Made by a program: the position numbers and the translations under genes. DNA of 64,000 nt. Source: Nitrosarchaeum sp. GTDB lineage: Archaea; Thermoproteota; Nitrososphaeria; Nitrososphaerales; Nitrosopumilaceae. Under the pieces are notes generated by a model. That model did no database searches and had not been told where the DNA came from. It saw nothing but the letters and a program-made list of their open reading frames with translations. Where the stretch lies: contig NZ_JAILWF010000002.1 in NCBI RefSeq assembly GCF_025699065.1, forward strand, positions 1-64,000. The letters run 5' to 3'. Positions 17,162 through 27,000 of this stretch are shown piece after piece (positions within the stretch are counted from its first letter, which is position 1; the number at the start of each line of letters is the position of its first letter).

Positions 17162-17165
17162 TTTT

Positions 17166-17321
17166 TTAATTATATCTTTCAGCCAATCTATATCTCATGT
17201 ATTTGTCATCTGGTGAAAACTTTGCTGGATGTGCTGAGATAGTCTCTTCATTACATAAAGGACATTTTTCTTTAAGTGAATAATGATTACATTTTAAACA
17301 TTTTCTTAATTGGAATCTCAT
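17166..17321 (-). CDS. nop10: H/ACA RNP protein Nop10
   Basis: This 51-residue zinc-ribbon protein of H/ACA ribonucleoproteins stabilises Cbf5 during rRNA pseudouridylation. The sequence opens with MRFQLRKCLKC, then CPLC, and ends with the diagnostic AHPAKFSPDDKYMRYR. It sits directly after aIF2 alpha on the same strand (start at 17321, previous stop at 17323), the usual archaeal arrangement. It is too short for many gene finders. Confidence 0.95.
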   Translation of the reverse strand: MRFQLRKCLKCNHYSLKEKCPLCNEETISAHPAKFSPDDKYMRYRLAERYN

Positions 17322-17322
17322 T

Positions 17323-18120
17323 TTAATTTTCTCTTGTTTTTTTAGATTCTTCTCTAGTAAATTTGAATGAACCTTTCTTTTTTTCTATGCTGTCTTGAAT
17401 CTCTACAAGTATTGGTTTTAGTGTTTTTTCAGCGGATTTAAAATCTTCGGCAGTAATGGATAATCTATATTTTGGGGCACCCAAATACGTAATATCTATA
17501 GTAGGATCTTTTTTTGTTGCATCCAAAAGTGCTTTTTTAATAATTTCAACTCCATCTGATTTATTATTGGTGATTTCCATAATTCCTCTAATTTCTACTG
17601 AAGGTAGTTTAATTTTAGAACATATTTCTTCAATAACGGTTGCCGTTTTTTTAGGAAGTTTTAGCTCTTTTATTGATTCTATCCCATTTCTTGCAATTTC
17701 AATAAATGCGTCATATACCGAATCAAATTTTGAATAAATTACATCTTCTAATTTCTCAATATCCTCATCTGAGAGATTTCCTTTTTCTTTAACATTTTGC
17801 AGTAAAGTTTTTCCCTTTTCAAATTTCTTAACTTCTTTTAGCTTTTGCTTTTTTTGATCCTTTGACACTTGTTTTAATGATAGATCTATATCTCCTCTAT
17901 CAGAGTTTACTTTTTTTACTAGTAGAACTTTTTTCTCACCATCTTTTACAAACTTACTAACTGATCTAATCCAACCAGGTGCAATTTCTGAGATATGCAA
18001 AAATCCTTGAATTCCGTTATATTCATCTAGTGTAACATATGCTCCGTGATCCATAACTTTGGTAATTGTAGCAAGAACAATTTCCCCTTGCTCTGGCATC
18101 TCTTGAATTTCAGTAGACAT
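17323..18120 (-). CDS. eif2a: Translation initiation factor 2 subunit alpha (aIF2 alpha)
   Basis: This subunit binds aIF2 gamma and stabilises initiator tRNA. The N-terminal S1 OB-fold is clear (GEIVLATITKVMDHGAYVTLDEY, with GFLHISEIA). A helical middle domain and a C-terminal alpha/beta domain that contacts gamma follow. The length of 265 residues is typical. It is transcribed with Nop10. Confidence 0.95.
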   Translation of the reverse strand: MSTEIQEMPEQGEIVLATITKVMDHGAYVTLDEYNGIQGFLHISEIAPGWIRSVSKFVKDGEKKVLLVKKVNSDRGDIDLSLKQVSKDQKKQKLKEVKKFEKGKTLLQNVKEKGNLSDEDIEKLEDVIYSKFDSVYDAFIEIARNGIESIKELKLPKKTATVIEEICSKIKLPSVEIRGIMEITNNKSDGVEIIKKALLDATKKDPTIDITYLGAPKYRLSITAEDFKSAEKTLKPILVEIQDSIEKKKGSFKFTREESKKTREN

Positions 18121-18160
18121 TTCTTCTAAATTTTCATTCTGTATAATTTAATGTTGCTAG

Positions 18161-18694
18161 TTAGAAATCAATTCCTTTTTTTGCTTTTATTCCATGTTGA
18201 AAAGGATGTTTTATTTCTCTCATTTCTGTGACTAGGTCAGCTAATTCAACAATTTCATCCTTAGCATAATTTCCTGTTAACACAAGATCTAGGTTACTTG
18301 GTTTTGATTTAATCAAACTAATTACATCTTCTAGTTTCACTAAGCCTAAATTTATTGCATAGTTTATCTCATCTAAAATTACAATATCGTATTTTCCAGA
18401 CTGAATTTTTTCAGTACTTATTTTAATTGCCTCTTTTGCTATTCTTTCATGTTCTTCTTTGGAGCTCTTATCGTCTATAATCCCAACAAATCCTTTGCCA
18501 ATAGCTACCATTTCAAATTCTGGCTCTAATCTCTTTGATGAATACATCTCACCATAATGCCATGAACCTTTGATGAATTGTACCATGCATGTCTTTTTTG
18601 CATAACCTGTAGCTCTTAACGCAATTCCTAGGGCAGCAGTAGTTTTTCCTTTGCCTTTTCCAGTGTATATTATAGTTAATCCCTTTTCATCCAT
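18161..18694 (-). CDS. cobO: Cob(I)yrinic acid a,c-diamide adenosyltransferase
   Basis: The CobO/BtuR-type enzyme attaches the adenosyl group to cobalt in cobalamin synthesis or salvage. The P-loop GKGKGKTTAALG at the N-terminus, the VQFIKGSWHYGE segment and DEINYAINLG (Walker B region) are all present. The length of 177 residues is typical. It is divergent from cbiA, so the two cobalamin genes flank a shared upstream region. Confidence 0.93.
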   Translation of the reverse strand: MDEKGLTIIYTGKGKGKTTAALGIALRATGYAKKTCMVQFIKGSWHYGEMYSSKRLEPEFEMVAIGKGFVGIIDDKSSKEEHERIAKEAIKISTEKIQSGKYDIVILDEINYAINLGLVKLEDVISLIKSKPSNLDLVLTGNYAKDEIVELADLVTEMREIKHPFQHGIKAKKGIDF

Positions 18695-18755
18695 GATTAA
18701 TTCATAAATTATCCAAGTAAAAACATTGAGTATTATTTGACACTAATGTATCAAT

Positions 18756-18763
18756 TTAAATAA
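18756..18763 (+). promoter_or_regulatory. TATA box for cbiA
   Basis: A TTTAAATA element lies 23-30 nt upstream of the TTG at 18786, consistent with a leaderless cbiA transcript and supporting that start. Confidence 0.65.
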
Positions 18764-18785
18764 AAACTAATTCTAGTGATACGAA

Positions 18786-20138
18786 TTGAAAATTCCCAGA
18801 ATTACTTTAGCTGGAGTTACAAGTGGTGTTGGTAAAACATCAATAACATGTGCCATTATCTATGCTTTACAAAAGAAAGGATTTTCAGTGCAACCATTCA
18901 AAGTAGGTCCTGATTACATAGATCCAAGTTATCTTTCAAGCATTTCAAAAAAAGAAACATTTAATCTAGATGTATGGTTAATGGGCAAAAAACATCTTAT
19001 TGAGAGCTTTGTATCTAATTCAAAATCTGATGTTTCTGTAATTGAAGGAGTAATGGGATATTATGATGGGTTTGGAGGAAATTCAAATTATGCTAGCACT
19101 CATCATGTTGCATCTGTTATAAAATCACCTGTAATTTTGATATTAGATGCAAGTAAAACTTCTAGATCAATTGCAGCAACAGCAATAGGATTTCAGAAAT
19201 TTCACAGAAATTCTAGAATTTCAGGTCTTATACTAAATAAAATTGGCAGTAAAAAACATGAAATTCTATGTAGACAGGCACTTGAAAAAACAAACCTTCC
19301 AATTATAGGAGTAATTTATAAAAATTCAGAATTAAATTTTGAAGCTAGACACCTTGGATTGATTCCCGCTAAAGAAAAAAATTTAAAATCAAAAATTGAA
19401 AAAACATCTAAAATAATCTCAAATTCACTTGACATTGACAAAATTATTCAAATTATAAAAAATCCTTTTCCGCTTCCAAACAAATCAAAAATTTTATTAA
19501 AAAAATCAAAAACCACAATTTCTATTGCACTTGATGGTTCCTTTAATTTCTATTATCGTGATAATTTAGAAGCACTAAGACGTGAAGGTGCAGATCTAAA
19601 GTTTTTTAGTCCAATACATGATGAAAGACCTCCAAAATCTGATGGTATTTACATTGGTGGTGGATTTCCTGAAATTCTTGGTAATATACTTGAAAAAAAT
19701 CATTCTATGAAAAAAACAATAAAAAAAGTATCCGAAGAAAATATTCCCATTTATGCAGAATGTGGTGGATTGATGTATCTTACAAAATCTATTGATTATG
19801 GGAATAAAAAATATAAAATGATTGGTTTGTTTGACGCAGAAACAAAAATGACTAAAAAAATGAAATTAAATTATACCAAAGGTAAAATTATCTCAAAAAA
19901 TAATATTTCAGATAAATTTCATAATCTACGAGGACATGAATTTCACTATTCTGAATTAACTTCTATATCTTCTGACTCTAAATTTGCGTATGAATTAGAT
20001 ATTGGTGATGGAATTAAAAACCACAAAGACGGTATAATTCAATATAATACATTAGCATCATATGGACATCTTTATTTTGATAGTTCTAATTATGCCAAAA
20101 TTTTTGTAAATAATTGTATTAAAAATTCAAGAAGATGA
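18786..20138 (+). CDS. cbiA: Cobyrinate a,c-diamide synthase
   Basis: Uses ATP and glutamine to amidate the a and c side chains of (cob)yrinic acid. The N-terminal DRTG/MinD-like ATPase has GVTSGVGKTS as P-loop and the DYIDPSYL segment. The C-terminal triad glutaminase has its nucleophile in AECGGLMYL and ends with a SYGHLYF segment bearing the catalytic His. The length of 450 residues is typical. TTG is the start. Its 3' end overlaps the convergent cbiC gene by 12 bases. Confidence 0.95.
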   Translation: MKIPRITLAGVTSGVGKTSITCAIIYALQKKGFSVQPFKVGPDYIDPSYLSSISKKETFNLDVWLMGKKHLIESFVSNSKSDVSVIEGVMGYYDGFGGNSNYASTHHVASVIKSPVILILDASKTSRSIAATAIGFQKFHRNSRISGLILNKIGSKKHEILCRQALEKTNLPIIGVIYKNSELNFEARHLGLIPAKEKNLKSKIEKTSKIISNSLDIDKIIQIIKNPFPLPNKSKILLKKSKTTISIALDGSFNFYYRDNLEALRREGADLKFFSPIHDERPPKSDGIYIGGGFPEILGNILEKNHSMKKTIKKVSEENIPIYAECGGLMYLTKSIDYGNKKYKMIGLFDAETKMTKKMKLNYTKGKIISKNNISDKFHNLRGHEFHYSELTSISSDSKFAYELDIGDGIKNHKDGIIQYNTLASYGHLYFDSSNYAKIFVNNCIKNSRR

Positions 20139-20768
20139 TTCTACTCTTACAAGCTTGTAGAGTGCATTAATTATTGCAGATGCTGAAGAACTACCTCCTT
20201 TTCTTCCTTTGTTTGTAATAAATGGGGTGTTTTCTAATCTGCTTAGTTCTTCTTTTGATTCTGAGGCACAAATGAAACCTACTGGAATTCCAATGATTAA
20301 TGCTGGTTTTACAATACCTTCTTTTACCATATTAATTACCTCCATAAGAGCAGTAGGGGCATTGCCAATAGCAACTATCCCCCCATCAATATCTGATAGT
20401 GCTGTTCTCATTGATATTTGAGATCTAGTCTTATTTTCTTTTTTTGCTATCTCCATTATTTTTGGATCTGAAATATTACAAATTATTTTATTTTGAAAGT
20501 CCTTTGGATTTTGCTTATTCAAACCACCAATAACACCATTTACATCAACTACGATACTACATCCATTCTTTAAGGCCGTCATCCCACTTTGAATTGCATC
20601 TTTATGAAATATTACTTTATTATCTCCTGCAAAATCAAAGTCTGCAGTTGAATGAATTATTCTTCTAACAATAGGCCATTCTTTTTCATTATAATGATGA
20701 GTACCAATTTCATCATCAATCATCTGCATACTTGCATCTTCAATAGATTGACCTCTTTTAGTTTGCAT
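20127..20768 (-). CDS. cbiC: Precorrin-8X / cobalt-precorrin-8 methylmutase
   Basis: This CbiC/CobH enzyme moves a methyl group from C-11 to C-12 in the corrin ring. The catalytic His lies in RRIIHSTADFD. Other conserved segments are GNAPTAL and IGIPVGFICASESKEEL. The length of 213 residues is normal. The start overlaps the cbiX stop by about 10 bases, so the pair is probably translationally coupled. It is the last gene of the cbiD-cbiG-cbiX-cbiC run. Confidence 0.95.
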   Translation of the reverse strand: MQTKRGQSIEDASMQMIDDEIGTHHYNEKEWPIVRRIIHSTADFDFAGDNKVIFHKDAIQSGMTALKNGCSIVVDVNGVIGGLNKQNPKDFQNKIICNISDPKIMEIAKKENKTRSQISMRTALSDIDGGIVAIGNAPTALMEVINMVKEGIVKPALIIGIPVGFICASESKEELSRLENTPFITNKGRKGGSSSASAIINALYKLVRVESSS

Positions 20769-21510
20769 TTTCTACCTCTTTTGCTCTTTCTAATATCAAA
20801 TCTATCATTTTTTCATCAGTTCCTAAGTGTTTTGTAATGTACGTATTTTTGATATTGGAGTTTTTTAGTGCAGGTAAAAGATCATTATTGATATCAGTTT
20901 TGACATGCGCACCTTCATGTAAGAAATAAAATACTATTATGAGAACCTCTGGATTATTTTTTTCACAATTCTTAATGCCTTCCACAATATCTGGCTGTTC
21001 TATCTCTAACCAACATCTACTTACATTTCTATAATTTGCTTTTAGTCCATCTACAACATAATCCATTGACATTTGGGCATTAGGATCTTTACTACCGTGT
21101 CCAATAATTAATACATCAACATTCTTTTTTGGAACTGTAATATTATTTTCTTGTATGGTTGAAGATATTCTATTTTCAACCAAATTAATCAAAGTTTTAT
21201 GCATACTCATTGGTTTTGTGACCACAAACTTTACTTTGGTATCTTTTTGAAATTTCATTACATCTGTAACCGCATTTTTTACTTTCTTACCAGGATACAG
21301 AAAATATGGGACTATTGTTAAATGATCAATATCTTGTTTTAGACATTTTGCAATACCGTCTTCAATGTATGGCGGTTCTACTTCAAGAAAACAATATTCT
21401 GTAAAAACATAATTCCCTTTTACTTTAACAGCATTGCAAATTACTTCTAATTCTTCAGATGCCTCTCTTTCTCTACTACCTCTATCAATTAGTAAAAATC
21501 CACGTTTCAA
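20758..21510 (-). CDS. cbiX: Sirohydrochlorin cobaltochelatase CbiX, two-domain form with degenerate N-half
   Basis: Inserts cobalt into sirohydrochlorin. At 250 residues it is a tandem of two CbiX-like halves. The C-terminal half keeps both histidines (His138 in IIGHGSKDP, His202 in HEGAH); their 64-residue spacing matches the His10/His74 pair known from short archaeal CbiX. In the N-terminal half the first position is Arg10 (LLIDRGSR) and the second is Lys76 in PGKKV, so neither ligand remains. It lies in an operon with cbiG (4-base overlap) and cbiC. Confidence 0.88.
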   Translation of the reverse strand: MKRGFLLIDRGSREREASEELEVICNAVKVKGNYVFTEYCFLEVEPPYIEDGIAKCLKQDIDHLTIVPYFLYPGKKVKNAVTDVMKFQKDTKVKFVVTKPMSMHKTLINLVENRISSTIQENNITVPKKNVDVLIIGHGSKDPNAQMSMDYVVDGLKANYRNVSRCWLEIEQPDIVEGIKNCEKNNPEVLIIVFYFLHEGAHVKTDINNDLLPALKNSNIKNTYITKHLGTDEKMIDLILERAKEVENAN

Positions 21511-22559
21511 TCTATTATCCTCGCTATGGCTATAGTCAAATTTGGGGGAAATTTCTGTTTTTCAACAATTAATTTACCTCCAGACACTTTTATAGCTGCA
21601 GCCTCTGAAACACTAGCTGTTCCTTCAAATGCTTTGACAGTATCAGAAGGATTAGGTGTAGATACACCTGCTAAATCTTCTCTGTTAACATATTCCACAG
21701 TAATCCTCATTTCTTTTCCAATATCAACTAGTCCCTTAACATCTTCAGGTTTTTTAATTGAAACTAATTTTGAAATAGATTTTTCACTCAGTTTGAATTT
21801 TTGTAAACAAAGATCCAAACCCTCCTTGATGTTTTCTTTAGATGTATCCCAATGTAATCCAATTCCTACCACAAGACTTGGAGGTCTGTAAACTACAGAA
21901 TTTTTGAGAAAATCTCCTTCTAAAACTTTATCAGAAATTATAAGATATCCCTTAGAGTCAGATTTTTCCATTTCTTCTAAACTCTGATAAATTTTTACAT
22001 TTCTTGGAAATTCTTTTATCCAATTTCTTTTGCCTGCATCTTGAAAAATTCCAACCTTTTCTTCATTTACCATAAACGCACTAATTTTTGTGACTGTAGA
22101 ATCATCTTCTATCTTCCAGCCAAATTCTCTTCCTACCAGATCAACTGCAATTGTTTTATTGACATCGGCTGCAGTAGTGATTACTGGTGTAGCATTAAGC
22201 TTTTGAGCAATTGTTTGAGTTAATTCATTTGCTCCCCCTAAATGTCCTGACAATACACTAATTACAAAACTTGTTTTATCATCAATAACAATTACAGCCG
22301 GATCTGTTTTTTTATCTTTCAAATATGGCGCAATTAATCTAATTACTGCACCTAAAGAAAATAAACAAATTATTGCATCGTTGTTTTTAAATAATTCAAC
22401 AATTTTTTCTGATGTAGAGTCTGAATACCATGCTATCTCTTTATTGCTGTCTGAAAATTTAGATGGCGCAAAAATTTCCCAATTTGGAAAATGTTTTTTT
22501 AATTCTATTCCTATTTTTATCCCATTTTTGGTAATTGCAAGAACTGAAACTTTATCCAC
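21507..22559 (-). CDS. cbiG: Cobalt-precorrin-5A hydrolase CbiG
   Basis: Opens the delta-lactone ring and removes the two-carbon fragment in the anaerobic cobalamin pathway. The SGHLGGANELTQTIA segment is typical of the N-terminal/central CbiG domain, and the C-terminal domain shows VVGIGLHWDTS and LAGVSTPNPSDTV. The start is GTG at 22559. It overlaps cbiX by four bases and lies 37 bases after cbiD, forming an operon. Confidence 0.93.
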   Translation of the reverse strand: MDKVSVLAITKNGIKIGIELKKHFPNWEIFAPSKFSDSNKEIAWYSDSTSEKIVELFKNNDAIICLFSLGAVIRLIAPYLKDKKTDPAVIVIDDKTSFVISVLSGHLGGANELTQTIAQKLNATPVITTAADVNKTIAVDLVGREFGWKIEDDSTVTKISAFMVNEEKVGIFQDAGKRNWIKEFPRNVKIYQSLEEMEKSDSKGYLIISDKVLEGDFLKNSVVYRPPSLVVGIGLHWDTSKENIKEGLDLCLQKFKLSEKSISKLVSIKKPEDVKGLVDIGKEMRITVEYVNREDLAGVSTPNPSDTVKAFEGTASVSEAAAIKVSGGKLIVEKQKFPPNLTIAIARIID

Positions 22560-22596
22560 AGTTAAATTCTCTCAAATTAAATAAAATACCTTGCTA

Positions 22597-23691
22597 CTAG
22601 AACTTTCTAGCCAAAATATTTCCGTCAAAATCAAATAATATCACATCTAGTGGGACCTTTTCTTCAGAATGTTTTCTCATATGTCGATATGTTTCATTGC
22701 ATATTTCATCAAAAAAGCCTTTTACATTGTTCTCTATTATAATTTCAGACACATGTCTGGCTGTATTTGCTTTCTTAATACTCTCAATGATCTTTTCACT
22801 AGCATTACATTTTCTTGCTAATTCTGCTAAGAAATTCATATCAACTTTAGATCCTTTAACATGTGTCTGTTTTACCCCTGCAGCCATTTTAGCTAATTTT
22901 CCAATAAATCCTACAATGTATGCTTTTTTGATATTTTTTCTAGCACATTGCTGTATTGTGTAACCAGAAAAATCTCCCATTTGTATAAAACAATGTTCTG
23001 GTAAATCAACAATTTTTTTTGCAAAATCCTCACTTCTTCCACCTGTAGTAAGAACAACTATGTCATTACCCATTGCAATTGATACATCTAGATTTTGTCT
23101 AATCGAAGCTGCATATGATGCAGTTGAAAACGGTATTACAATTCCACTTGTTCCTAAAATTGAAATTCCATTGATAATACCAATTCTTGGATTATCTGTT
23201 TTAGGACCTAACTCTCGTCCTTTTGGTACAGAAATTATTATTTTGACTCCTGTTTTCAAATGTTGTTTATCCAAAATTTCTTTCAAATTTTCTTTAATCA
23301 TTTTTTTTGGTACTGGATTAATTGCAGCTTTGTTTAATTCAAGACCAAGTCCTGGTTTCGTTACAATTCCGACTCCCTCCCCACCATCAATATCTATATC
23401 GTTGAACTTTTCAGTCAATGATAACTCAACTACTATTTCTGCACCGTGAGTGACATCAGGATCATCTCCTCCATCTTTAATCACAGAACATGTTGACTTG
23501 TTTTTATCAAATTGGCATTGATGAATCTGAATTTTGATAAAACTACCTTTAGGTAATTTAACATCAACACTTTCAATTTTTGATTGATTAATAATTGATA
23601 ATAATCCTGCTTTAGCTGCTGCTGTTGCTGATGTACCCGTAGTATATCCAGTTCGAAGATTTTCTTTTTTTATCTCTTCCACGCTAATCAT
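22597..23691 (-). CDS. cbiD: Cobalt-precorrin-5B C1-methyltransferase CbiD
   Basis: Methylates C-1 in the anaerobic corrin pathway. The N-terminal RTGYTTGTSATAAAKA and later GDDPDVTHGAEI, TKPGLGL and IGFIGKLAKMAAG segments are characteristic. The length of 364 residues is normal. It is the first gene of the cbiD-G-X-C run, with the ATG at 23691 about 20 nt after a minus-strand GTTAATAC-like box. Together with CbiG it indicates the early-cobalt (anaerobic) route. Confidence 0.95.
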   Translation of the reverse strand: MISVEEIKKENLRTGYTTGTSATAAAKAGLLSIINQSKIESVDVKLPKGSFIKIQIHQCQFDKNKSTCSVIKDGGDDPDVTHGAEIVVELSLTEKFNDIDIDGGEGVGIVTKPGLGLELNKAAINPVPKKMIKENLKEILDKQHLKTGVKIIISVPKGRELGPKTDNPRIGIINGISILGTSGIVIPFSTASYAASIRQNLDVSIAMGNDIVVLTTGGRSEDFAKKIVDLPEHCFIQMGDFSGYTIQQCARKNIKKAYIVGFIGKLAKMAAGVKQTHVKGSKVDMNFLAELARKCNASEKIIESIKKANTARHVSEIIIENNVKGFFDEICNETYRHMRKHSEEKVPLDVILFDFDGNILARKF

Positions 23692-23825
23692 GCCTAATTT
23701 GATGTATTAACTCTTCTTTGATTTGTTTGGAATCTTACTTTTTGAGACTAGAAATTATACTGAAATTTCTTGCGTTTCTAATTAGATTTCTTTAGATTAT
23801 ATTTAAAATAAAAGACGCAAGGTTT

Positions 23826-24695
23826 ATGGAAAAAGACATGCAAGTTGTTATAACTGGTGCCAGTGGATTTATAGCAAAAAATCTCAGAAAATATCTATCT
23901 GATAATAATATAAAATTAATTTCAATTTCAAGACATGATTTTAACAAAGTTAAAAATGAAACAAAATTAATTACAAAAAACTATGATGAAAAAGTTATTT
24001 TTTCAAAATTAAAAAATTCAGATGCATTAATTCATTTAGTTGGAATTGGAAAACAAACAATTGATAACGATTACAATCAAATTCATATCGAACTTACAAA
24101 AAAAATAATTAATTTATGTAAAAAATCAAAAATCAAAAAAATAATTTATCTCAGTGGTTTGGGTGTTTCCAAAAACACTTCATTAGGATATTTTATTTCA
24201 AAATACAAGGCTGAGAAATTGATCATTGATTCTAAACTTGATTATACTATATTTCGACCCTCTTATATTGTTGGTAAGGATGACTATCTTACAAAATATC
24301 TTAAAAAACAAATTAAAACAGGCCAAATTCAAATTCCTGGTTCAGGTAATTATTTAATTCAACCTATCTACATAGATGATGTTGTTAAAATTATTTTTAA
24401 TGCTTTGACTCAAAATAATTTTAGTAAAATAATTTTAGATCTTGTCGGTTCAGAATCAATTACTTTTCAAAAATATATTAAAGAATTTTCACGTGGAACC
24501 AATACTCAAATTAAAAAAATAAACCTTGAAACCGTTTATCATGAAGCTATTTCTAATCCTGATTGTGAATTTGGGGTAGATGATCTAAATCTGTTAATTG
24601 GTGGTTTTAATGGAGATTATAAAAAACTAAAAAATATCTCTAAAATTGAGTTTTCTTCTATACTAAAACTTCTAAAGACCGGCAGCCTTCTTTAA
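23826..24695 (+). CDS. NAD(P)-dependent epimerase/NmrA-like Rossmann protein
   Basis: An atypical short-chain dehydrogenase of about 289 residues. The glycine-rich [10 protein letters not shown] motif is at the N-terminus and a YFISK segment supplies a YxxxK-type pair. It resembles the complex-I NDUFA9-like/NmrA group rather than a dedicated sugar epimerase; the substrate is unknown. TTTAAAATA (23802-23810) is only about 16 nt before the ATG at 23826, so the in-frame ATG at 23838, which opens at [10 protein letters not shown], may be the true start. Its 3' end overlaps metK by 24 bases. Confidence 0.82.
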   Translation: MEKDMQVVITGASGFIAKNLRKYLSDNNIKLISISRHDFNKVKNETKLITKNYDEKVIFSKLKNSDALIHLVGIGKQTIDNDYNQIHIELTKKIINLCKKSKIKKIIYLSGLGVSKNTSLGYFISKYKAEKLIIDSKLDYTIFRPSYIVGKDDYLTKYLKKQIKTGQIQIPGSGNYLIQPIYIDDVVKIIFNALTQNNFSKIILDLVGSESITFQKYIKEFSRGTNTQIKKINLETVYHEAISNPDCEFGVDDLNLLIGGFNGDYKKLKNISKIEFSSILKLLKTGSLL

Positions 24696-25838
24696 TGCGT
24701 CTGCCTTATCTGTTTTTTCCCAAGTAAATTCAGGCTCATTTCTACCAAAATGTCCATATGCAGCTGTCTTTCTATAGATTGGCCTTTTCAAATCTAATTG
24801 TGAAATAATTCCAAATGGTTTCATATCAAAATTCTTTCTAACCAATTCTTCAATTTCTTTTTCTGGAATTTTACTGGAGCCAAATGTATTAACATATAGT
24901 GAAACTGGTTCGGCAACTCCTATGGCATAAGCTAATTGCACTTCACATCTTTCAGCAAGATTCGCTGCAACAATATTTTTTGCAATGTATCTGCACATAT
25001 AACACGCTGATCTATCTACTTTTGAAGGATCTTTTCCAGAAAAAGCTCCACCACCATGTCTTCCAAATCCACCATAACTATCTACAATTATTTTTCGTCC
25101 TGTAAGTCCAGAATCTCCATGTGGACCTCCAATTACAAATTTCCCTGTAGGATTAATATGAATTTTGATTTGATCATTCCAAAGATTTCCTAAAACTGGC
25201 TTGATTACTTTATCTATAATTTCTTTTGATATCTGTTCTTGTGTTATTTCAGGTGCATGTTGAGTTGAAATAACTATTGTTTCAATTTTTGTTGGTTTGT
25301 TATTTTCATATCTAACAGAAACTTGTGATTTACCGTCGGGTCTAACCCATGGTAAAACTTTGTTTTTTCTAACTTCGGCAAGTTTTTGTGTTAATTTGTG
25401 TGCAAGTAATATTGGCATTGGCATTAGTTCTTTTGTTTCATTGGAAGCATAGCCAAACATCAATCCTTGATCACCTGCTCCTTGCTCTTTTTCTTTAGTT
25501 GCAGTTACACCTTGACTAATATCTGGACTTTGAGAATGAAGTCTTAATGTAACTTGACAAGATTCAGTATCAAACATCAAATCTTTATTATCATATCCTA
25601 TTTCTCTGATTATTTTTCTGACTAAGGCCTCTTGAGATTTCTTATCAAAATTAGCATTTGAGGTTACTTCTCCTGCAACAGCAACAAAATCTGTGGTGAC
25701 CATTGTTTCAATTGCTACTCTAGAATCAGGGTCTTGTCTGAGAAATTCATCTAAAAATGCATCTGAAATTTGATCACATATTTTATCAGGATGACCTTCA
25801 GTAACTGATTCTGATGTAAATAGAAAATTATTAGTCAT
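24672..25838 (-). CDS. metK: S-adenosylmethionine synthetase, bacterial type
   Basis: Makes SAM from Met and ATP. Clear bacterial-type motifs are [32 protein letters not shown], the phosphate loop [16 protein letters not shown] and a C-terminal YGHFGR. The length of 388 residues fits the bacterial family. Most archaea carry a divergent archaeal MAT instead, so this gene is probably of bacterial origin; similar genes are known in Thaumarchaeota. The 3' end overlaps the convergent epimerase gene. Confidence 0.95.
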   Translation of the reverse strand: MTNNFLFTSESVTEGHPDKICDQISDAFLDEFLRQDPDSRVAIETMVTTDFVAVAGEVTSNANFDKKSQEALVRKIIREIGYDNKDLMFDTESCQVTLRLHSQSPDISQGVTATKEKEQGAGDQGLMFGYASNETKELMPMPILLAHKLTQKLAEVRKNKVLPWVRPDGKSQVSVRYENNKPTKIETIVISTQHAPEITQEQISKEIIDKVIKPVLGNLWNDQIKIHINPTGKFVIGGPHGDSGLTGRKIIVDSYGGFGRHGGGAFSGKDPSKVDRSACYMCRYIAKNIVAANLAERCEVQLAYAIGVAEPVSLYVNTFGSSKIPEKEIEELVRKNFDMKPFGIISQLDLKRPIYRKTAAYGHFGRNEPEFTWEKTDKADALKKAAGL

Positions 25839-25843
25839 AACCC

Positions 25844-26089
25844 CTAGAGTTCGTTTTCTAGTTTGATAAACAGTACATTATTGCCTCTCACAATTACTCT
25901 GCCATAATTTGCAATTACTTTACCGTCGTGGAATTCTTCTGCATCAGTCATGATTAAATTCATGTATGAATCAACATTATCCATTTTTCCTTTGTATTCA
26001 ACTTCATTTTTCAGCCTTACAGTAACTTTCTTCTTAGTACTTTTTTGAAGAGTTGTTAATGGCCTTTTTGCACTACTAGTTTGTGACAC
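25844..26089 (-). CDS. LSm/Sm-like RNA-binding protein
   Basis: An 81-residue archaeal Sm-like protein expected to form a heptameric ring that binds U-rich RNA. Sm1 is visible as [26 protein letters not shown], and Sm2 as the [15 protein letters not shown] segment. The first 20 residues form a basic Ser/Lys tail. The start is GTG at 26089. It lies only five bases upstream of metK on the same strand and is likely cotranscribed. Confidence 0.93.
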   Translation of the reverse strand: MSQTSSAKRPLTTLQKSTKKKVTVRLKNEVEYKGKMDNVDSYMNLIMTDAEEFHDGKVIANYGRVIVRGNNVLFIKLENEL

Positions 26090-26198
26090 TAATTATTCAC
26101 TTGTTTTGCTTACGTTGTTTTCTAGAATAAAAGCCTTGCCTCTTTTGTGAATTATGAAATTCTTTAAATTTTTTCATCATTTTTAGATGATTAACTAA

Positions 26199-26858
26199 AT
26201 GATCTCTACAGGATTACAAAAATTAGACGATTTTTTATCTGGTGGAATACCTAAGGGTGTAATTACTGACATTTATGGGGGAAGTGGAACTGGTAAAACT
26301 CAACTATTATTTCAAATCTGCATTAATGCAATAAAAAATGGAGGTAATGTTCTTTATCAAGATACAACAGGTAGTTTCAGACCTGAACGAATTCTTGAAA
26401 TTCAGAAACAACAAAATTTAACATTTGATATTCTTGAAAAAATAACAGTTTCAAGAATTACTAATACCTCTGAACAGCTCAAATCCATTGATGTAATGAA
26501 TAACTCAAACTTTTCTCTAATTGTAATTGATAATATCACTGATTTGTTTTCATATGAATATTCAAAAGATGATACAATCTTTGAAAAAAATTCTATATTT
26601 TTCAAATATATCCATAATCTATCACTTGTTGCAATCAATAAGAAAATTCCTATTATTATTACTAATATGATTAGAAACATAGAAGGTATAGATATGGAAA
26701 ATATGAGAACTGCTATTGATCCGCTTACACATATTAAAATAAAACTCACAAAAATATCTTCAAAATTTTATGGAGAGATTAAATGGCTTCTTCATCAGAC
26801 CCAATTTTCTTATAAGATTCTTCCTGCAGGTATATCTGATTATCCTGAAGATATTTAA
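26199..26858 (+). CDS. RecA/RadA-family ATPase (RadB-like paralogue)
   Basis: A short RecA-superfamily ATPase of 219 residues that lacks the N-terminal helix-hairpin-helix domain of RadA. Walker A is GGSGTGKTQ and Walker B lies in FSLIVIDNITDLF. The opening STGLQKLDDFLSGGIPKGVITDIYG is typical of RadA/RadB. RadB-like paralogues assist recombination; the exact role here is inferred. It precedes a small membrane protein gene and the Lhr helicase, which have their own box A. Confidence 0.8.
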   Translation: MISTGLQKLDDFLSGGIPKGVITDIYGGSGTGKTQLLFQICINAIKNGGNVLYQDTTGSFRPERILEIQKQQNLTFDILEKITVSRITNTSEQLKSIDVMNNSNFSLIVIDNITDLFSYEYSKDDTIFEKNSIFFKYIHNLSLVAINKKIPIIITNMIRNIEGIDMENMRTAIDPLTHIKIKLTKISSKFYGEIKWLLHQTQFSYKILPAGISDYPEDI

Positions 26859-26880
26859 CTATCAATCATAAAGTTTAGCA

Positions 26881-27000
26881 ATGGCAGGAATATTTGATTC
26901 AATTCCAATAATCACTGTGGTATTATTTGTACTTGGCTTAGCTGGCGTAATAGTTTATGAAAGATCCCGATCAAATACAACAAAAGAATCAGCTTCCTGA
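26881..27000 (+). CDS. Small single-pass membrane protein (39 aa)
   Basis: An ORF of 40 codons from the ATG at 26881 to TGA at 26998-27000. It encodes one hydrophobic helix of about 17 residues (from IPIITVV to AGVIVY) followed by a short basic/polar tail. ATTTAA at 26854-26859 is about 25 nt upstream, fitting a leaderless transcript. The 3' end overlaps the start of the Lhr gene by 44 bases in another frame. Its function is unrecognised. Confidence 0.5.
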   Translation: MAGIFDSIPIITVVLFVLGLAGVIVYERSRSNTTKESAS

